64,000 nucleotides of DNA, from assembly GCA_003952965.2 (NCBI GenBank), contig CM025855.1, forward strand, positions 19,075,832 through 19,139,831, in the 5' to 3' direction. The notes under the pieces are model-generated. The model was given only the letters and a program-made list of their open reading frames with translations. It had not been told where the DNA came from and did no database searches. The stretch is from Morella rubra. Taxonomy: Eukaryota > Streptophyta > Magnoliopsida > Fagales > Myricaceae. Shown piece after piece: positions 49,173 to 63,846 of this stretch (positions within the stretch are counted from its first letter, which is position 1; every line of letters starts with the position of its first letter). A program made the translations under genes and the position numbers.

Positions 49173-50933
49173 TGGTCTATGAGCAGGATTGCTTTTAGCT
49201 GGTGTTCTCATTAATTCGAAGGTGTTAATATGATTTTCATGAAGGTGCCACAAATTTTCTCTGAAAGCTGAACTGATGAATGGCTTGCTGGAATCACAAA
49301 CCCTCTGTTGCAGCGTTATGCTTAAAAATAATTGGGAAGCTGTTGTTCTTGCAATATTCGCAGTAAATGTTGGAATGGCCTGAAGCTTGCATCCCTAGAT
49401 TATGCAGCCAAGGCAACCGTTGCAGCGAATCTTCCCCTACCACGAGAAAAGAGTTTGAAGAAAGAATCCTTTCGTTTTATTGTAACCTAATTCCTTGCCT
49501 GTTGCACTGCTTGCTAATTAATTTCACTTATAGTTCGATTGCATCAGAACGGAAAGGTATTTTCTTATAACAGCACAAGGCAGGCTAGAGAGTAAATCAT
49601 TCCTCCTAGAATACTTGCCAGCATGCAAGACGACACCGAAATCAAGGCCAATGGCACTACGTGTAACAAATCGGAATTTGTTGTAAAATATTCCCACAAG
49701 TTGTATTGAATTCTAGTCATAAGAACAAGCTGTTTCGAGGCAGTTAACCTCTAAATCTCTTAATAAAACAATTACGTGATTTTTTACCTAGCACCGAACA
49801 GAGCCAAATGGGTATAACCCTACTAATTATGGGCTGGGCTTGCTGTTAATTGGGTTGAGTTAATCTCAGCTCAAGCTAACATAACACACAGCAAAGATCT
49901 AGGCGCAAACTTAAAGAAGCTGGCCCATGTCCTAAGGCCTACTACTTGGCCTTTTGGAATTGAAACCTAAACGTAAAGTAGCTGAAATCACAACAAAACA
50001 TGACAACCGCATTCCATCTTCTTCTAGCTTCTAGAAGACTCCCGAACTCCCACCGAAAGCTCCCCACCTTTGCACTTTTCTTCTTCTTGTCCGACGACCT
50101 GTGACACTACAATACTCATCTTTCCTTTTATTTTGGCCGCGTATCAGGGAGATTGTGTGGTGAACTCGATATGGATTTAATTAGCTGGTGGATAAGACAA
50201 AATGCTTCAATCTGAGTCTCGGTGGAGTTCGAGTGGGAGTCTCTGCGTGTTTTGGGTCTTATACTTTCTCTTTCTAATAGCATTGCAGTTTGAATTGCAG
50301 TAGGTGTAATGGCTTTCACCTCTTGGCTTTTTCACTTGAAAACAAAAACAAAAAGGAAACGAAGACGTGCCATGCGATGGGATTTTCTTTTCTTCTCTTT
50401 CTTTTTCTTTCACGGTTTTTGTTTTCTCGAGAAAGTTCAAAGTTCTTTTCCAGCAACCGTGGGTCTGAGGTTCAAAGGTAGTTTTCACTTTTCAGGTCTA
50501 AGAAGATTTCGGCCCATTATCCAGCTAACCAAGACAAGTCCTAGTCCATCAGGACTTTCTCAAATCCATTTGCCACTCTAAGTTCCATCTCCAAATAAAG
50601 AAGAGTACTTTTACAAGTCAAGGACTGAAGGGAGTGTTGCCTAGTTTGGCAAGGAATTAGAGAACTTTGCTTGAGATCAGAGATTTATGGATAGGCCAGG
50701 GGCGCCGACCTCTCTAGACTACCCCTTTGTATCTGAGCACTTGGATAGTCTTGTTAGCCTTAAGTTTATATAACACTTTAAATTTATATAACAATCTTGT
50801 TTAATTTGATTTTAATGATAACAAATCATTATATCTCATTCCAAGAGATTCCAATGCTTGAAAAAGTTTGATTTCATGAAAATATTGATGAACGATGTGA
50901 ATTTTGATGATTAGTGCTTAATATGATGTCACT
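49173..50933. other. ICMT 3' region and intergenic DNA
   Basis: This holds the ICMT 3' untranslated region, then unremarkable intergenic DNA. Overlapping open frames on both strands at 50128-50581 are Lys/Phe/Ser-rich, match nothing I know and are probably chance. Confidence 0.45.
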
Positions 50934-50946
50934 CTATTCATTTATC
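50934..50946 (+). repeat. Left target-site duplication of the inverted LINE
   Basis: CTATTCATTTATC matches CTATTTATTTATC at 53308-53320 with one mismatch. Confidence 0.7.
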
Positions 50947-53307
50947 TTTTTTTGATAAGTAAGCCAATCTCATTAGAAATAGTTAAAACAGTACAAAGGA
51001 CTATACTGAAACACTACTCCAAACAAGCAAGAAAACTAAGAAAATCAACAAAAGGGCAACTAAGCACCAAGTTCGCCCAAAGAAAAAGAGACGACATTAA
51101 AACCCCCTGCAATCTAGCCAAAGACAAAGAACTATCTTCAAAACTTCTATTGTTACGCTCCCTCCAAAGACACCACCAAATGCAATGTGGAATCAGCCTC
51201 CATATAGCCTTAGCAACTGGATTGTGAAACCTCCTCTTCCAACTCCACAAAACATCAACAACATGTTGAGACATAACCCATTGAAAATTCACAATACAAA
51301 GAATATGTGACCACAACCCTCGCGCATAAGGACAATGTAGCAAATCATGATCCATAAATTCAGCATCACTCCAACATAGGAAACACCAATTAGCAATAAG
51401 CAGCCCCCTTCTACGAAGGTTATCAATAGTAAGAATCCTACCATGAGTAGCCTCCCACACAAAAAAAGATACACGCAACGGGCATAAAGACCTCCACACA
51501 CCCTTCCAAGAGAAAGACAAACCCTTCCCACCCAAGAGCAAACCATACATCGATTTAACCGAAAACACCCCTTCCTGGGTCCCCACCCAAACCATCACAT
51601 CCTCCTCCCCTCTCCTCAAAGCCATACCATACAGACTAAAAAAGAATGAGGAAAAAACCTCCACTTCTCAATCATTAGTTGCTCTGACAAAAGGGACGTC
51701 CCACACCACACTCTCACTACCATCCACCAAACAATCCGCCACCAAGTCCTCCTTACAATGAGACAAAGAGAACACAAGAGGGAAGGCGAGACTGAGGTGG
51801 TGGCTGTTGAGGTTACCCCGTCCATGGAGACCTATGGACTCGATGGAGTTGGTAAGGGGGCTGCGTAACTTGAGCCAAATGTGGTTCAGTCTAGCCCGGT
51901 GTTTTCAGCAATGAGCAGGTGTGCTGACTTTGATATTTTTGAGGGTAAGGCATTGGTTGCTGTTGATTATGAGGCATCTGAGCATACTGTTGTGCCCTTA
52001 AGGATGTTGCCGCCCTAAGAGGAGTTGGAGGTGGGTGCAGATTCGAGTGCTCATTTTCAGTCCAGTTGGGTCTTGGATATGGAGGCATCTTTCCGCCAGT
52101 TGGTTGGGGTCTCATATGAAGGGCACGAAGCTGAACTGGTGACATTGTTTGCTGCCTTAGAGAAGGAGAGGGGGTGCGGTGGCAATGCAGTGATGAGGTC
52201 GGGTGGCAAGTTGGCAAAAGAGCTAAAGGCTTTGGAGTCTTCGGTGCAATATGAGAAAAAAGTGTATAGCTGGCGTAGGAGCAGGAAAGTAGGGAGGGGG
52301 CAAGTTAGTGTCTTATGAAGCCTCAGATAATCAGTTGGAATGTGAGGGGTTTGAATGATAAGTCTAAATGTTTGAGGTTGGATAATTTGTTGAGAGGGTG
52401 GAAGGCTGATTTAGTGTGTCTTCAGGAGACCAAGGTGGAGTCTATTTTGAGGGCCTTGGTGAGGAGTTTGTGGGGTGGGTCTCATGTTAGGTGGTGTAGT
52501 TTAGAGGCCGAGGGAGCTTCAGGTGGGATTTTGATTCTTTGGGATTCTCGAGTGTTGGAGATGGTTGAGTCTTGTGTTGGCTTGTTTTCTATTTCGGTGA
52601 TGTTTAAGAATGTTGAGGATGATTTTTTGTGGATGTTTTCTAGAGTGTATGGTCCTAAACGCTGATCGGAGTAGGGGGTCATTGTGGGATGAGTTGGCGG
52701 GGATTTGCTCACTATGGAGCCTTCCTTGGTGTTTCGGTGGGGATTTTAATGTCACTAGTTTTCCAGGTGAGCATTCAGGGGTTGGGGGCAATAGGAGTGC
52801 GATGATGGATTTTTCGAATTTCATTACTGAGTGTGATTTGGTAGATTTGGCTTTAGTTGGAGGGGTTTATACTTGGTCCAATGGGAGATCATCTCAGTCT
52901 TGGTCTAGGATTGATCATTTTTTGGTTAGCTCTTATTGGGAATCTATGTTCCCGGATCTTATTCAAAGAAGGCTACCCCGCCTATATTCAGATCATTTTT
53001 CGGTTATGTTGGATAGTGGTAGGTTGCAGGGGTTCCAAAATGCCTTTCTGTTTCGAGAACATATGGCTTAAGGTTGATGGGTTTGTGGACAAGGTGAGGG
53101 AGTGGTGGCAGAGTTATGATTATAGGAGGTCTCCTAGCTTTGTGCTTAATATGAAGTTGAAACTATTGAAGAGTGATCTTAAAGCTTGGAATAGGGAGGT
53201 CTTTGGGCATGTTTGTTTTCGCAAAATGGCGTTGCTGCAAGAGCTCTCGTCTCTTGATGATTTGGATGAGGGGGGGTATGCCCAAGATTAATTCCTCAAT
53301 CACCAAG
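50947..53307. mobile_element. L1-type LINE with twin-priming (5') inversion
   Basis: The left part (about 50947-51790) reads on the minus strand as the end of ORF2: RGEEDVMVWVGTQEGVFSVKS, then the zinc-binding tail ANWCFLCWSDAEFMDHDLLHC and FLWANLVLSCPFVDFLSFL, ending in CTTACTTATCAAAAAAA. The right part (about 51790-53283) reads on the plus strand: the end of an upstream frame (52025-52318), then the ORF2 endonuclease (52315 onward: ISWNVRGLNDKSK, LVCLQETK, GGDFNVT, WSRIDHFLVS, SDHFSV). ORF2 is frameshifted near 52660 and again near 53050. The reverse-transcriptase core is missing. The head-to-head arrangement within one pair of target duplications is the signature of twin priming. Confidence 0.9.
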
Positions 53308-53320
53308 CTATTTATTTATC
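53308..53320 (+). repeat. Right target-site duplication of the inverted LINE
   Basis: CTATTTATTTATC pairs with 50934-50946. Confidence 0.7.
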
Positions 53321-53991
53321 AAGATTAATTTGAGTATATGCCCATATTGAAAAGCTCAAAGTGCTTCCGAAGACAAGGGGCTCAATCTACAAAATTTGCA
53401 TTAGTATAGTCCACTACATGCTGTTTCCAAAGTCAAAGGGTTCAAACAATAAAAATGTTAGAAGTCAAAATCGGAACAGGAGTCTACTACATGAAGATAG
53501 TGAGATGACTAATACAATTATCCAGAATGAATCTGTTCACTAGTGTCGACACCTTTGCTCGGAGTCAAATTTAGACTGCTCGAAAATTAACTTTTCAAAT
53601 GGCTCTTTTCGCATTTAATGCACTTCAATGGCCAGAAAAAGTGGTCTAATTATAAAAGGAGCTAAGGAGAGAGATTTACTAGAAATTAGGACATTCATCC
53701 TTTTCAAACCCTAGAAGAGCTTTTTCTCTCTCATTCATTATATAATTATATAATCCTTGGATGGCTATGAACTGAAAAGTTTTTATCTTTCACCCACTGT
53801 ACTTTATTAATATATCTGGCAAAACTACTTGGAAGGGGACATTTTGTACCAAAAGAAAACTATAATCCAAAATATGAGAAAGGTAGTAAAAAGAATAGTT
53901 AACCAATAGCTATAAAACATAAGGCGTGCTCCCGGTGAATTGAGATGAAAAAAAAAAACGTAGGATCGAGATTGAAAAAATAACAAAACTT
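53321..53991. other. Intergenic DNA
   Basis: AT-rich, non-coding. I saw no gene or clear repeat. Confidence 0.5.
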
Positions 53992-55616
53992 ATTTTTCCT
54001 CCAAAATCAACGAGATGTTTCTACATCTGCTCCTAGGCCAAAGGTTTATGGACATATAGACATCATCAGCTTTTCTTTCTATTCAACAGAAAAAAAACAT
54101 GTGAAATTGTGGGAACATCGATGAGAAAACCTACCTAGGTGAGATGGCGAGAGATGACATGAAGAATGAGATGTATAAATGTGCCAAAAGCAAGAGAATA
54201 ACTGATCTGGATCTCAAGGTATCTACCTCAAAGAGCAAAGATTTTGGGACAAGCTTCAAGAAGTTGGAGATTTCAGAGAGGGTGACTGTCCAGGACACTC
54301 ATTCGTTTCTTAGAGTTTTGTTTTTCTTTCATGGGCAATTGGGCGTGTTCTCAGGTTTTGATACAATCATCAACGAGTTTCTTCTTTGAGAGAAATTTGG
54401 GAAAAAATGAAATATTGAATTTAGGGCGGGCTTTGATGCACAAGTATCCAAAGATGCAAAAATTTTCTAGGCTCGCTCGATTTCCCTCCAAGTTTACTTT
54501 TGTTGCACAAATATTTAGTTCAGGTAATAATACTATTAGTTATGCTATTTTTAGGATTTTAATTTGATTTGAATCTTATAGATATTTTTTACTTAAGGAC
54601 CAAATATATATAGTTTTAGTTACATATGTGCACATGCATATCTAAGCAAGCGATATGTATATTGGTAACCCTTATGTTGTTGAATATAACAATAATGGTG
54701 AGTATGTGTATGTATGGTATCTATACATCGGTCTATATACATATGTATAGATTACATAGTTACTATAATTATAGTACTTACATGGCGTTTGCCAAACTAA
54801 AATTTTACTAAAACTTTTTTAAAATTTTTACTTTTATCAAACACACTTCAAAATTTCACTTATACTCTTATCATTCATTCATCAATTCCAATAACACCTC
54901 TTTTTTAACACCAACACAAAATTTTACTAAAATTTTAAAAACAAACACCCTGTTAGTATTTAAAGGATCATTCTATATGGCATAGTAATTGGTTAACATT
55001 AAGGAAAAATGACATTTTAGTCCTTAGATTTTACCCACTTTTATTTTTTAGTCTTTGGATTTCATTTTTTCAAAATTTTCATATGTTTCCCTAACGGAAG
55101 GGTGCGCCACATAAGCTAAAAGTCACATATTGTTCTAGCTCATACTACCATGTCATTCAAATGATAAACGACGACGTTCTAGATTGTATAAGGGTTTAGA
55201 GAAACGACATTGTCCCCTTATATTTTTGAAGCCGAATCCCTTTGTTTTTTCGACTAAGTGTTTCGTTTCCCCCCCTCCACCCACAGATCCCTAAATTCTT
55301 CCAAGTGAGCCATAGGTCTCTTGAATAGTCAACCAATCAACGTCTTCAACTACTGTGTAAGGTTGTTGATAGTTGCGGATTTAGAGAAATAGATCACAAG
55401 CCACGAATTTGTTGAGGCGGAGACTTGGCGGTGAAGATGGTTTCAAATTTGTGTTAGTGTGTGTTGTACGAACTAGTTTCAAGGAGAGTGACAATGTCGG
55501 GAGGTAGGGGCCTATCTTTCACTTCCTTTAGTACTACTTCTATAAACTAATGGGAAAATGCATTGGATTTGTCTTTGTACCAAGTTTTGGATTTGAATAA
55601 AGTAAACTTTTAGGCT
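53992..55616 (+). repeat. Segmental duplicate copy 2, including Mutator 5' end and leader
   Basis: It is homologous to 25600-27533. The Mutator-type terminal repeat starts near 54999 (GGAAAAATGACATTTTAGTCC). Here the sequence continues past the shared TTTTAGGCT into the transposase gene. A MITE (54781-54952) is present only in this copy. Confidence 0.85.
54781..54952. mobile_element. Tourist-like (PIF/Harbinger) MITE with TTA target duplication
   Basis: This 172-bp element has ends CATGGCGTTTG and, inverted, CAGGGTGTTTG. It is flanked by TTA on both sides (54778-54780 and 54953-54955). The paralogous copy has the uninterrupted site TACTTAGTATTTAAAGG with a single TTA (26797-26799), which proves the exact insertion boundaries. 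There is no coding capacity. Confidence 0.93.
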
Positions 55617-58600
55617 AAAGTTAGTGTATGCGTATGCCGATGTTTGTCTTTGTCTGTACTATGTGACAGAATAATGATTTCCACTTTTAAAGTCTTTACA
55701 GATGTTGTTCTGTGTCTTTCTGTCCTTAAAGAATAAGTTTAAAATGTTTTTGTTTTCTTTTGGTTTGTCTGCACATAGAAGTTGTTACGTTTAGGTCCTT
55801 AAGTTTTTCAGTATTCATTAGGGTCATGTTGTTATTGTTGTTTGTACTTTGTGTGACTACACATGGCCATTGACTAAGGCAGTGGTCCTCCATTTGTTTG
55901 TTTGTTCAGTTTCTCTTTGTTTTTTGTTATATTATCAGCTTATCTTTTGACCCACCATGATTGTAAGGCATTTATAGTATGAAACTGAAGGCTCACCATT
56001 ATTTTAAGGCATTTATAGCATGAAAACTAAAGGACTAGATTGTCGAAGGCCCTCAATTATGTATGTTTGTTTGATCTTGCATTATGTTATGTATTGTCTA
56101 TTTATTTGTGAAAGCATGTATTTCATGCAGTTCACGTGTTTGTAGATGTGTTTAAGATTGTCATACATCATGATAGCATATTTTTTCCAAGTGGAAGCCA
56201 AATATATTCTGGAGGGAAGGTTAATAAGGTAGGCCGGATGGATACTGATTATATATCAGTGGAAGAAATTAGTCATACAGTGAAAGGACTTAGATATGTA
56301 CAGACGGGTGACATGTGATACATATTTGATGATGAAATTGGGTTTCGATCAAGACATTTAAGAGTGATAGGGATGTTATTGAGATGATAAATAGATCTCG
56401 AGCTAAGAAAAGAACGATCCTGAATATTTACATAAAGCTTGCCATCGACGAGGCCGATTTGGTTGGGGATGATATAAGTGAGGATGTTGTTGGTGAGGAA
56501 ATTGGTGAGGGAGTTAGAAGTGAGGAAATTGGTGAGGGAGTTTGTGGAGATTTCAGGGAGGATCGGTCTCGGGAAGAGAATGAAGGATCTGATTATGGTA
56601 CGGACTTAAGTGACTTCTCTAAGTTGCATGACAACAAACTCGATGCGTATAAAGATGTTGGGTTGCAAGAGGATGCTAATGCAGACACCACTGTTAATGT
56701 GGACTGGTTAGCAAGTATCAAAGGAGGCGAGGAAGACGGTGGTGTTGATTTGAAATATGAGAACGGAGAAGACTTACGAAGTTAGGGTGGATCCAACAGT
56801 GATGATGGCCCATACATAAGGTATTATCCAGAGTTTACTGAGAATCTAGATCAGCCTGGTGAGGAGACACTTGAGAAGGGCCTCATTTTCCCTACTACAA
56901 AGCACTTAGGCAAGGCCTTACTGAGGTATTCAATCCACAATCACTTTCTGTACTTGAAAAATGACATGCTCAAAGCGCAAGCACGATGCATGGAGGATGA
57001 TTGTAAGTTCTACATCTTTGCCTCGAAAATAAGGAACTTTGATAGGATCCAAATCAAGTCTTGGATTCCTGAGCACATATGTGGGGCCCAATATTAAAAT
57101 CGAAAGTGCAATGTTGAGTTTTTGGCGATGCAGTATCTTTCAATGTTTAGAGATCAACCTAATTGTTTCGTTCATGCAATGAAGGCTTAGATACACCAAG
57201 ACTTGAATGTTGATGTGCCCATACACCGTTGCTATAGAGCTAAGAAGTTAGCACGCGTTTTGGTCCATGGGAATCAATCTGAGTAATTCAAGTACACGAC
57301 ACAATATGATAATGCATTGGAAAGGTGGCAACTGAGTACTAGTATGTATCTTTGTAAAAGTGGGGACCATTTCAAGAGACTTTACATATGTCTTGCGGCA
57401 TGCAAGGCGAGTTTGAAGTATTGTAGACCAATTATAGGTGTCGACGATTGCCATTTGAAAGGCCAATTCGGAAGGCAACTACTTTGTGCTATTGGCCAAG
57501 ACAGGAACGAAGATATGTTCCCAATTGGCAATAGTTGAGACAGAGACTCGAGATTCGTGGAGTTAGTTCTTATACCTGTTATTGGATGAAATCGGTGTTG
57601 GGTGGTCTTGGACCTTCTCAACCCCAAAAGCTAGTTCAAGAGGTGAGACTTTCCCTCACACTTATAAACTGACCACAACCCCTTCCACAACCAATGTGGG
57701 ACTAACCCCAACAATCTCCTCCTCACACATCAAGCCCTAGGTTGGGTGGAGAGAACCTGTTTCTCCCATGGACTGTTGAGTCCGAGACTTGTTGATAAAA
57801 TGGGCTCTGATACCACTTTGTTGAGAGAGATAACGACAAATAAACATCGAAATAATTACCTCTTGGATGGAACCTCTGGTGGAATCTCTAGTACTGTTAA
57901 CTACTCATTAGTCTCAACATCTATTTAAACCTGTAGAGGAACATCCACCTCACCTATACCCTGGTGGTCATCTTGAACATCATTCTCAACCTGAGTTGGC
58001 AAATTCTTCAATGGAACTAGATCCATGTCAATCAAACTATCACCCTTCTGAGACAGATTTCTCTACTTTCTGAATATCCTGAATTGTCTGATCTTCTATA
58101 AACACGGCATCTCTGCTTCTCAAAACTTTCTTCTCAACTGGATCATAAAATTTGTATCCAAACTCATCTTGACCATAACCAAGGAATATACACTGTCGTG
58201 TCTTCACATCAAGTTTGGACCTTTCATCTTTGGGAATATGCACAAATGCTATACACCCAAATACACGTAAATGATTGTAGGAAACATCCTTACCTGTCCA
58301 AACTCGGTCTGGTACATCAAACTGTAGAGGAATGCAAGGTGTAAGATTCAACACACGAACAACTGTGCTCAACGTCTCACCCCAAAAGTATCTTGGCAAA
58401 TTTGCTTGTGAAAGCAAACATCTCACTCTTTCAACCAGTGTTTTGTTCATCCTTTCAGCTATGCCATTCAACTGAAGAGTTTTCGGAGTAGTCTTTTGAT
58501 GTCGAATACCCTGTTGTCTGCAATACTCATCAAAAGGACCAGAATACTCTCCCCTGTTATATGTACGAATGCACCTTAGCTCTCAACTAGAGCTTGAAAT

Positions 58601-59385
58601 TGTTTGAACACAACCAACATTTGATCTTTTGTCTTTAAGAAATGTAGGCAAATACAACAGAAAAGCATAGAGAAAATGCCAAAAATTTGTGATTTTGATT
58701 CACGAGCACGAAGCACTGTTCCTGAACTCGTAGTCTAATCTTCACCATTCAGATTATAGCCTTTTGTGTCGTGAACGTCTACTCCAAATTTCAGCTCAAT
58801 CGAACCCTTTGATGAAACTTGGGTGCGAAAGAGAAAAACTGTCTCTTTCTCTTATTTAATCCGTACAACTTAAAAAACTCTTTCTTAGGGTTATAAGTTA
58901 AAAATCTAATGGGCTTTGGGTCTTATTAAAAGACCTCTAATTGGGCTTTCCTTCACATAGAAGGAATTAACCCAACAATCGGGTCCATTGAAGGTAATGG
59001 TTAGACCTTTATGAGCAACCGACAGAAGGTACATGTCAAAGTCCACCAGTCTGCAACTTCTTTTATGTTTTACTTTCTTTTGATTAAAAGACCAGCAGAT
59101 TGATTTTGTACGGATTGAGACTCACATTTAAGAATGAGTATCTCGATATGCCTCATCATTATTGTCTGCGACATATCCACGCCAACTTGAAGTCAAATGG
59201 ATTTGAGGGCAAGACGTGTAAGGATGCATTGTGGGCCTTCGTAACTGCAACAAATCGGACCTAATTTGACATTGCAATAAAGTCTATTGAGACGGTGAAC
59301 CCGGAACTGCATAAGTACCTTGGGGACCCGAGGAATTGCCTCAAGTTGAGGAGGTCATATTGCCTCCTTTTGTGAAGGTTCAACC
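55617..59385 (+). mobile_element. Mutator-like element with decayed MURA-type transposase
   Basis: The plus strand holds an N-terminal MuDR-type region (56136-56318, FKIVIHHDSIFF ... GGKVNKVGRMDTDYISVEEI), an acidic linker (56384-56785), a DNA-binding region (about 56870-57110, FPTTKHLGKALLRYSIHNHF, CKFYIFASK), and the catalytic core (57250-57535, CRPIIGVDDCHLKGQFGRQL with the first catalytic Asp). Beyond the LTR insertion at 57596-58977 lie TFMSNRQK (about 58998-59021) and CLRHIHANLKSNGFEGKTCK (about 59167-59226). Stops occur at 56316, 56783, 57095, 57188 and 57284, among others, so it is inactive. The 3' end is lost: at about 59385 the sequence switches to kinase pseudogene C. The 5' terminal repeat lies in the preceding segment (from about 54999). 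Confidence 0.9.
57596..58977 (-). mobile_element. Reduced LTR-element fossil nested in the Mutator element
   Basis: The insertion starts TGTTGGG and ends CCCAACA. It is flanked by a perfect 5-bp target duplication ATCGG (57591-57595 and 58978-58982). A short TG...CA segment of 118 bp at 57596-57713 looks like a small LTR. A tRNA-Met-type primer sequence (GTGGTATCAGAGC on the minus strand) lies near 57803-57815. About 58471-58040 holds a copia integrase-to-RT junction region (NGIAERMNKTLVERVRCLLS, HLRVFGCIAFVHIP). At 1382 bp it is strongly reduced and broken. It is younger than the Mutator element it interrupts. Confidence 0.82.
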
Positions 59386-62330
<2,945 letters not shown>

Positions 62331-62559
62331 TGAATCGATCTATGTCCCTTTAAGTATGCGGGATTTTCAGAACTGAATTTAGATTAGAATTTTCAGAATT
62401 GGAGACTAGCACTGAGCGCATTCCAAAGTCAATATACCGAATAGAAAGTCCGCAAAAAGGCATCGAAACTAAAAAGAGAGACAACGTCCGCGGATGGAAA
62501 ATTTGCAACTACTATCTACAAACCAGAATAGGTAAAAATTGAAGTCTGCAATAGTTGGC

Positions 62560-63405
62560 GATCAATCAACTTCAGCTCAATATTGCAGCTAGCTCATATT
62601 GCTTTGTTTTGGGTTGCCATTTACTTGATCAGGATAATAGTTCTATTTGTTTGTCTAATCTTCTTCCATGTTGTCTAGGTTTTTAGTGTCTAGTCTAATA
62701 TGTAATAAAGGCCCTTTAAAATAAAACCAGAGGCTCACTTATGGTTCTTTCCTTGTTATTAGTTTATCTATTATCTCATGCTTCAATAAATAATCGGTGT
62801 TTCTTCAGATTCAGGGTCTCCTCTGCAAACAGGAGAGTTTTGAGAAGTCTCTCGAGCATATTGTAGTTTGATTGCGTGCATGGTTACTGATGAATCTTTA
62901 GCCATTATGAGCCCTAACGATAGGGCCCCACCCTCGTTCAATTCTTGTGACAGCCAGAACAACTTCAATCCTGCTTTGTCTCAAAACCAACTTGCTCCAG
63001 GCGCTGCTCGAGTCTTACTTTTTGACGTGGCAAACTCTATAACCACCTCCACTCTGAGGTTGCATACCAACCTAATTCCTCGTTCCTTCCATCCACTGTG
63101 AAGTTAAATGCTCCTACTAGAAAATGCCAACAGTGGATCTTGGAATCTGCGCCAAATTGCCTCACTCACTGGCTCATATTGTAGCTAGCTTCTATTGATT
63201 TGTTTTGGGTTTCCATTTGCTTGATCGGGATAACAATTCTATTTGTCTATTTGATCTTCTTCCACGTTGTCCAGGTTTTTGGTGTCTAGTCTGATATGTA
63301 ATAAAGGCCATTAATTAAAATAAAACCAGAGATTTGCTTATTGTTCTTTCCTTGTTATTAATTTATCTATTATCTCATGCTACAATAAATAATCAGTGAT
63401 CCATG
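62560..63405 (+). repeat. Two further copies of the kinase-associated repeat block
   Basis: 62570-63120 matches 23370-23960. From about 63170 to 63405 the first 230 bases of the block occur again (GCTCATATTGTAGCTAGCTT ... TTTTGGGTTTCCATTTGCTT ... ATAAAACCAGAG), so the block is partly tandem here. Confidence 0.8.
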
Positions 63406-63844
63406 ATCCATCTAATCACTCAAAAGCAATTGAGTTTCACCTAAGAGTATGTCAAACACGTTTTAATTAGCTTTAAGAAAGGGGAATGATAGTGAGTTCG
63501 CTGACTCTTTCGAAAAGCAAAAAAAAAAATGTGTAGAAGATTATGAGCAGTCCGATCTCATCTTTGAGAGATTATGTTCGCATAGTTTCTATTAATTTGC
63601 TGGTGAAACTTTTTCCTCGTCATCACGTGCGACTAATTTGGCATAAGGCCCAAGCATCTCTTCCAATTAGTAGAACAAACTAGCCTTAGTTTGCCAATGA
63701 TTATTCTGCCATGTACTATAATTATAATATTATATATTTTGTTCTTGCAAGGGTTGTCTGGCGCAATAAGTTTTTCCTTAGTTTTCCAACTAACATGTAA
63801 TTACACAGGGCTGCCTGGTGCAAGAAGTTTCAACCTACTCGGTT
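63406..63844. other. Non-coding DNA before the RNase H fragment
   Basis: AT-rich, no gene recognised. Two similar phrases (TTGTCTGGCGCAATAAG at 63754 and CTGCCTGGTGCAAGAAG at 63812) suggest a small local duplication. Confidence 0.4.
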
Positions 63845-63846
63845 AC

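Noticed and set aside
50128-50581. Cluster of overlapping frames between ICMT and the LINE
   Set aside because: They have Lys/Phe/Ser-biased composition, overlap on both strands, and show no motif or splice pattern.
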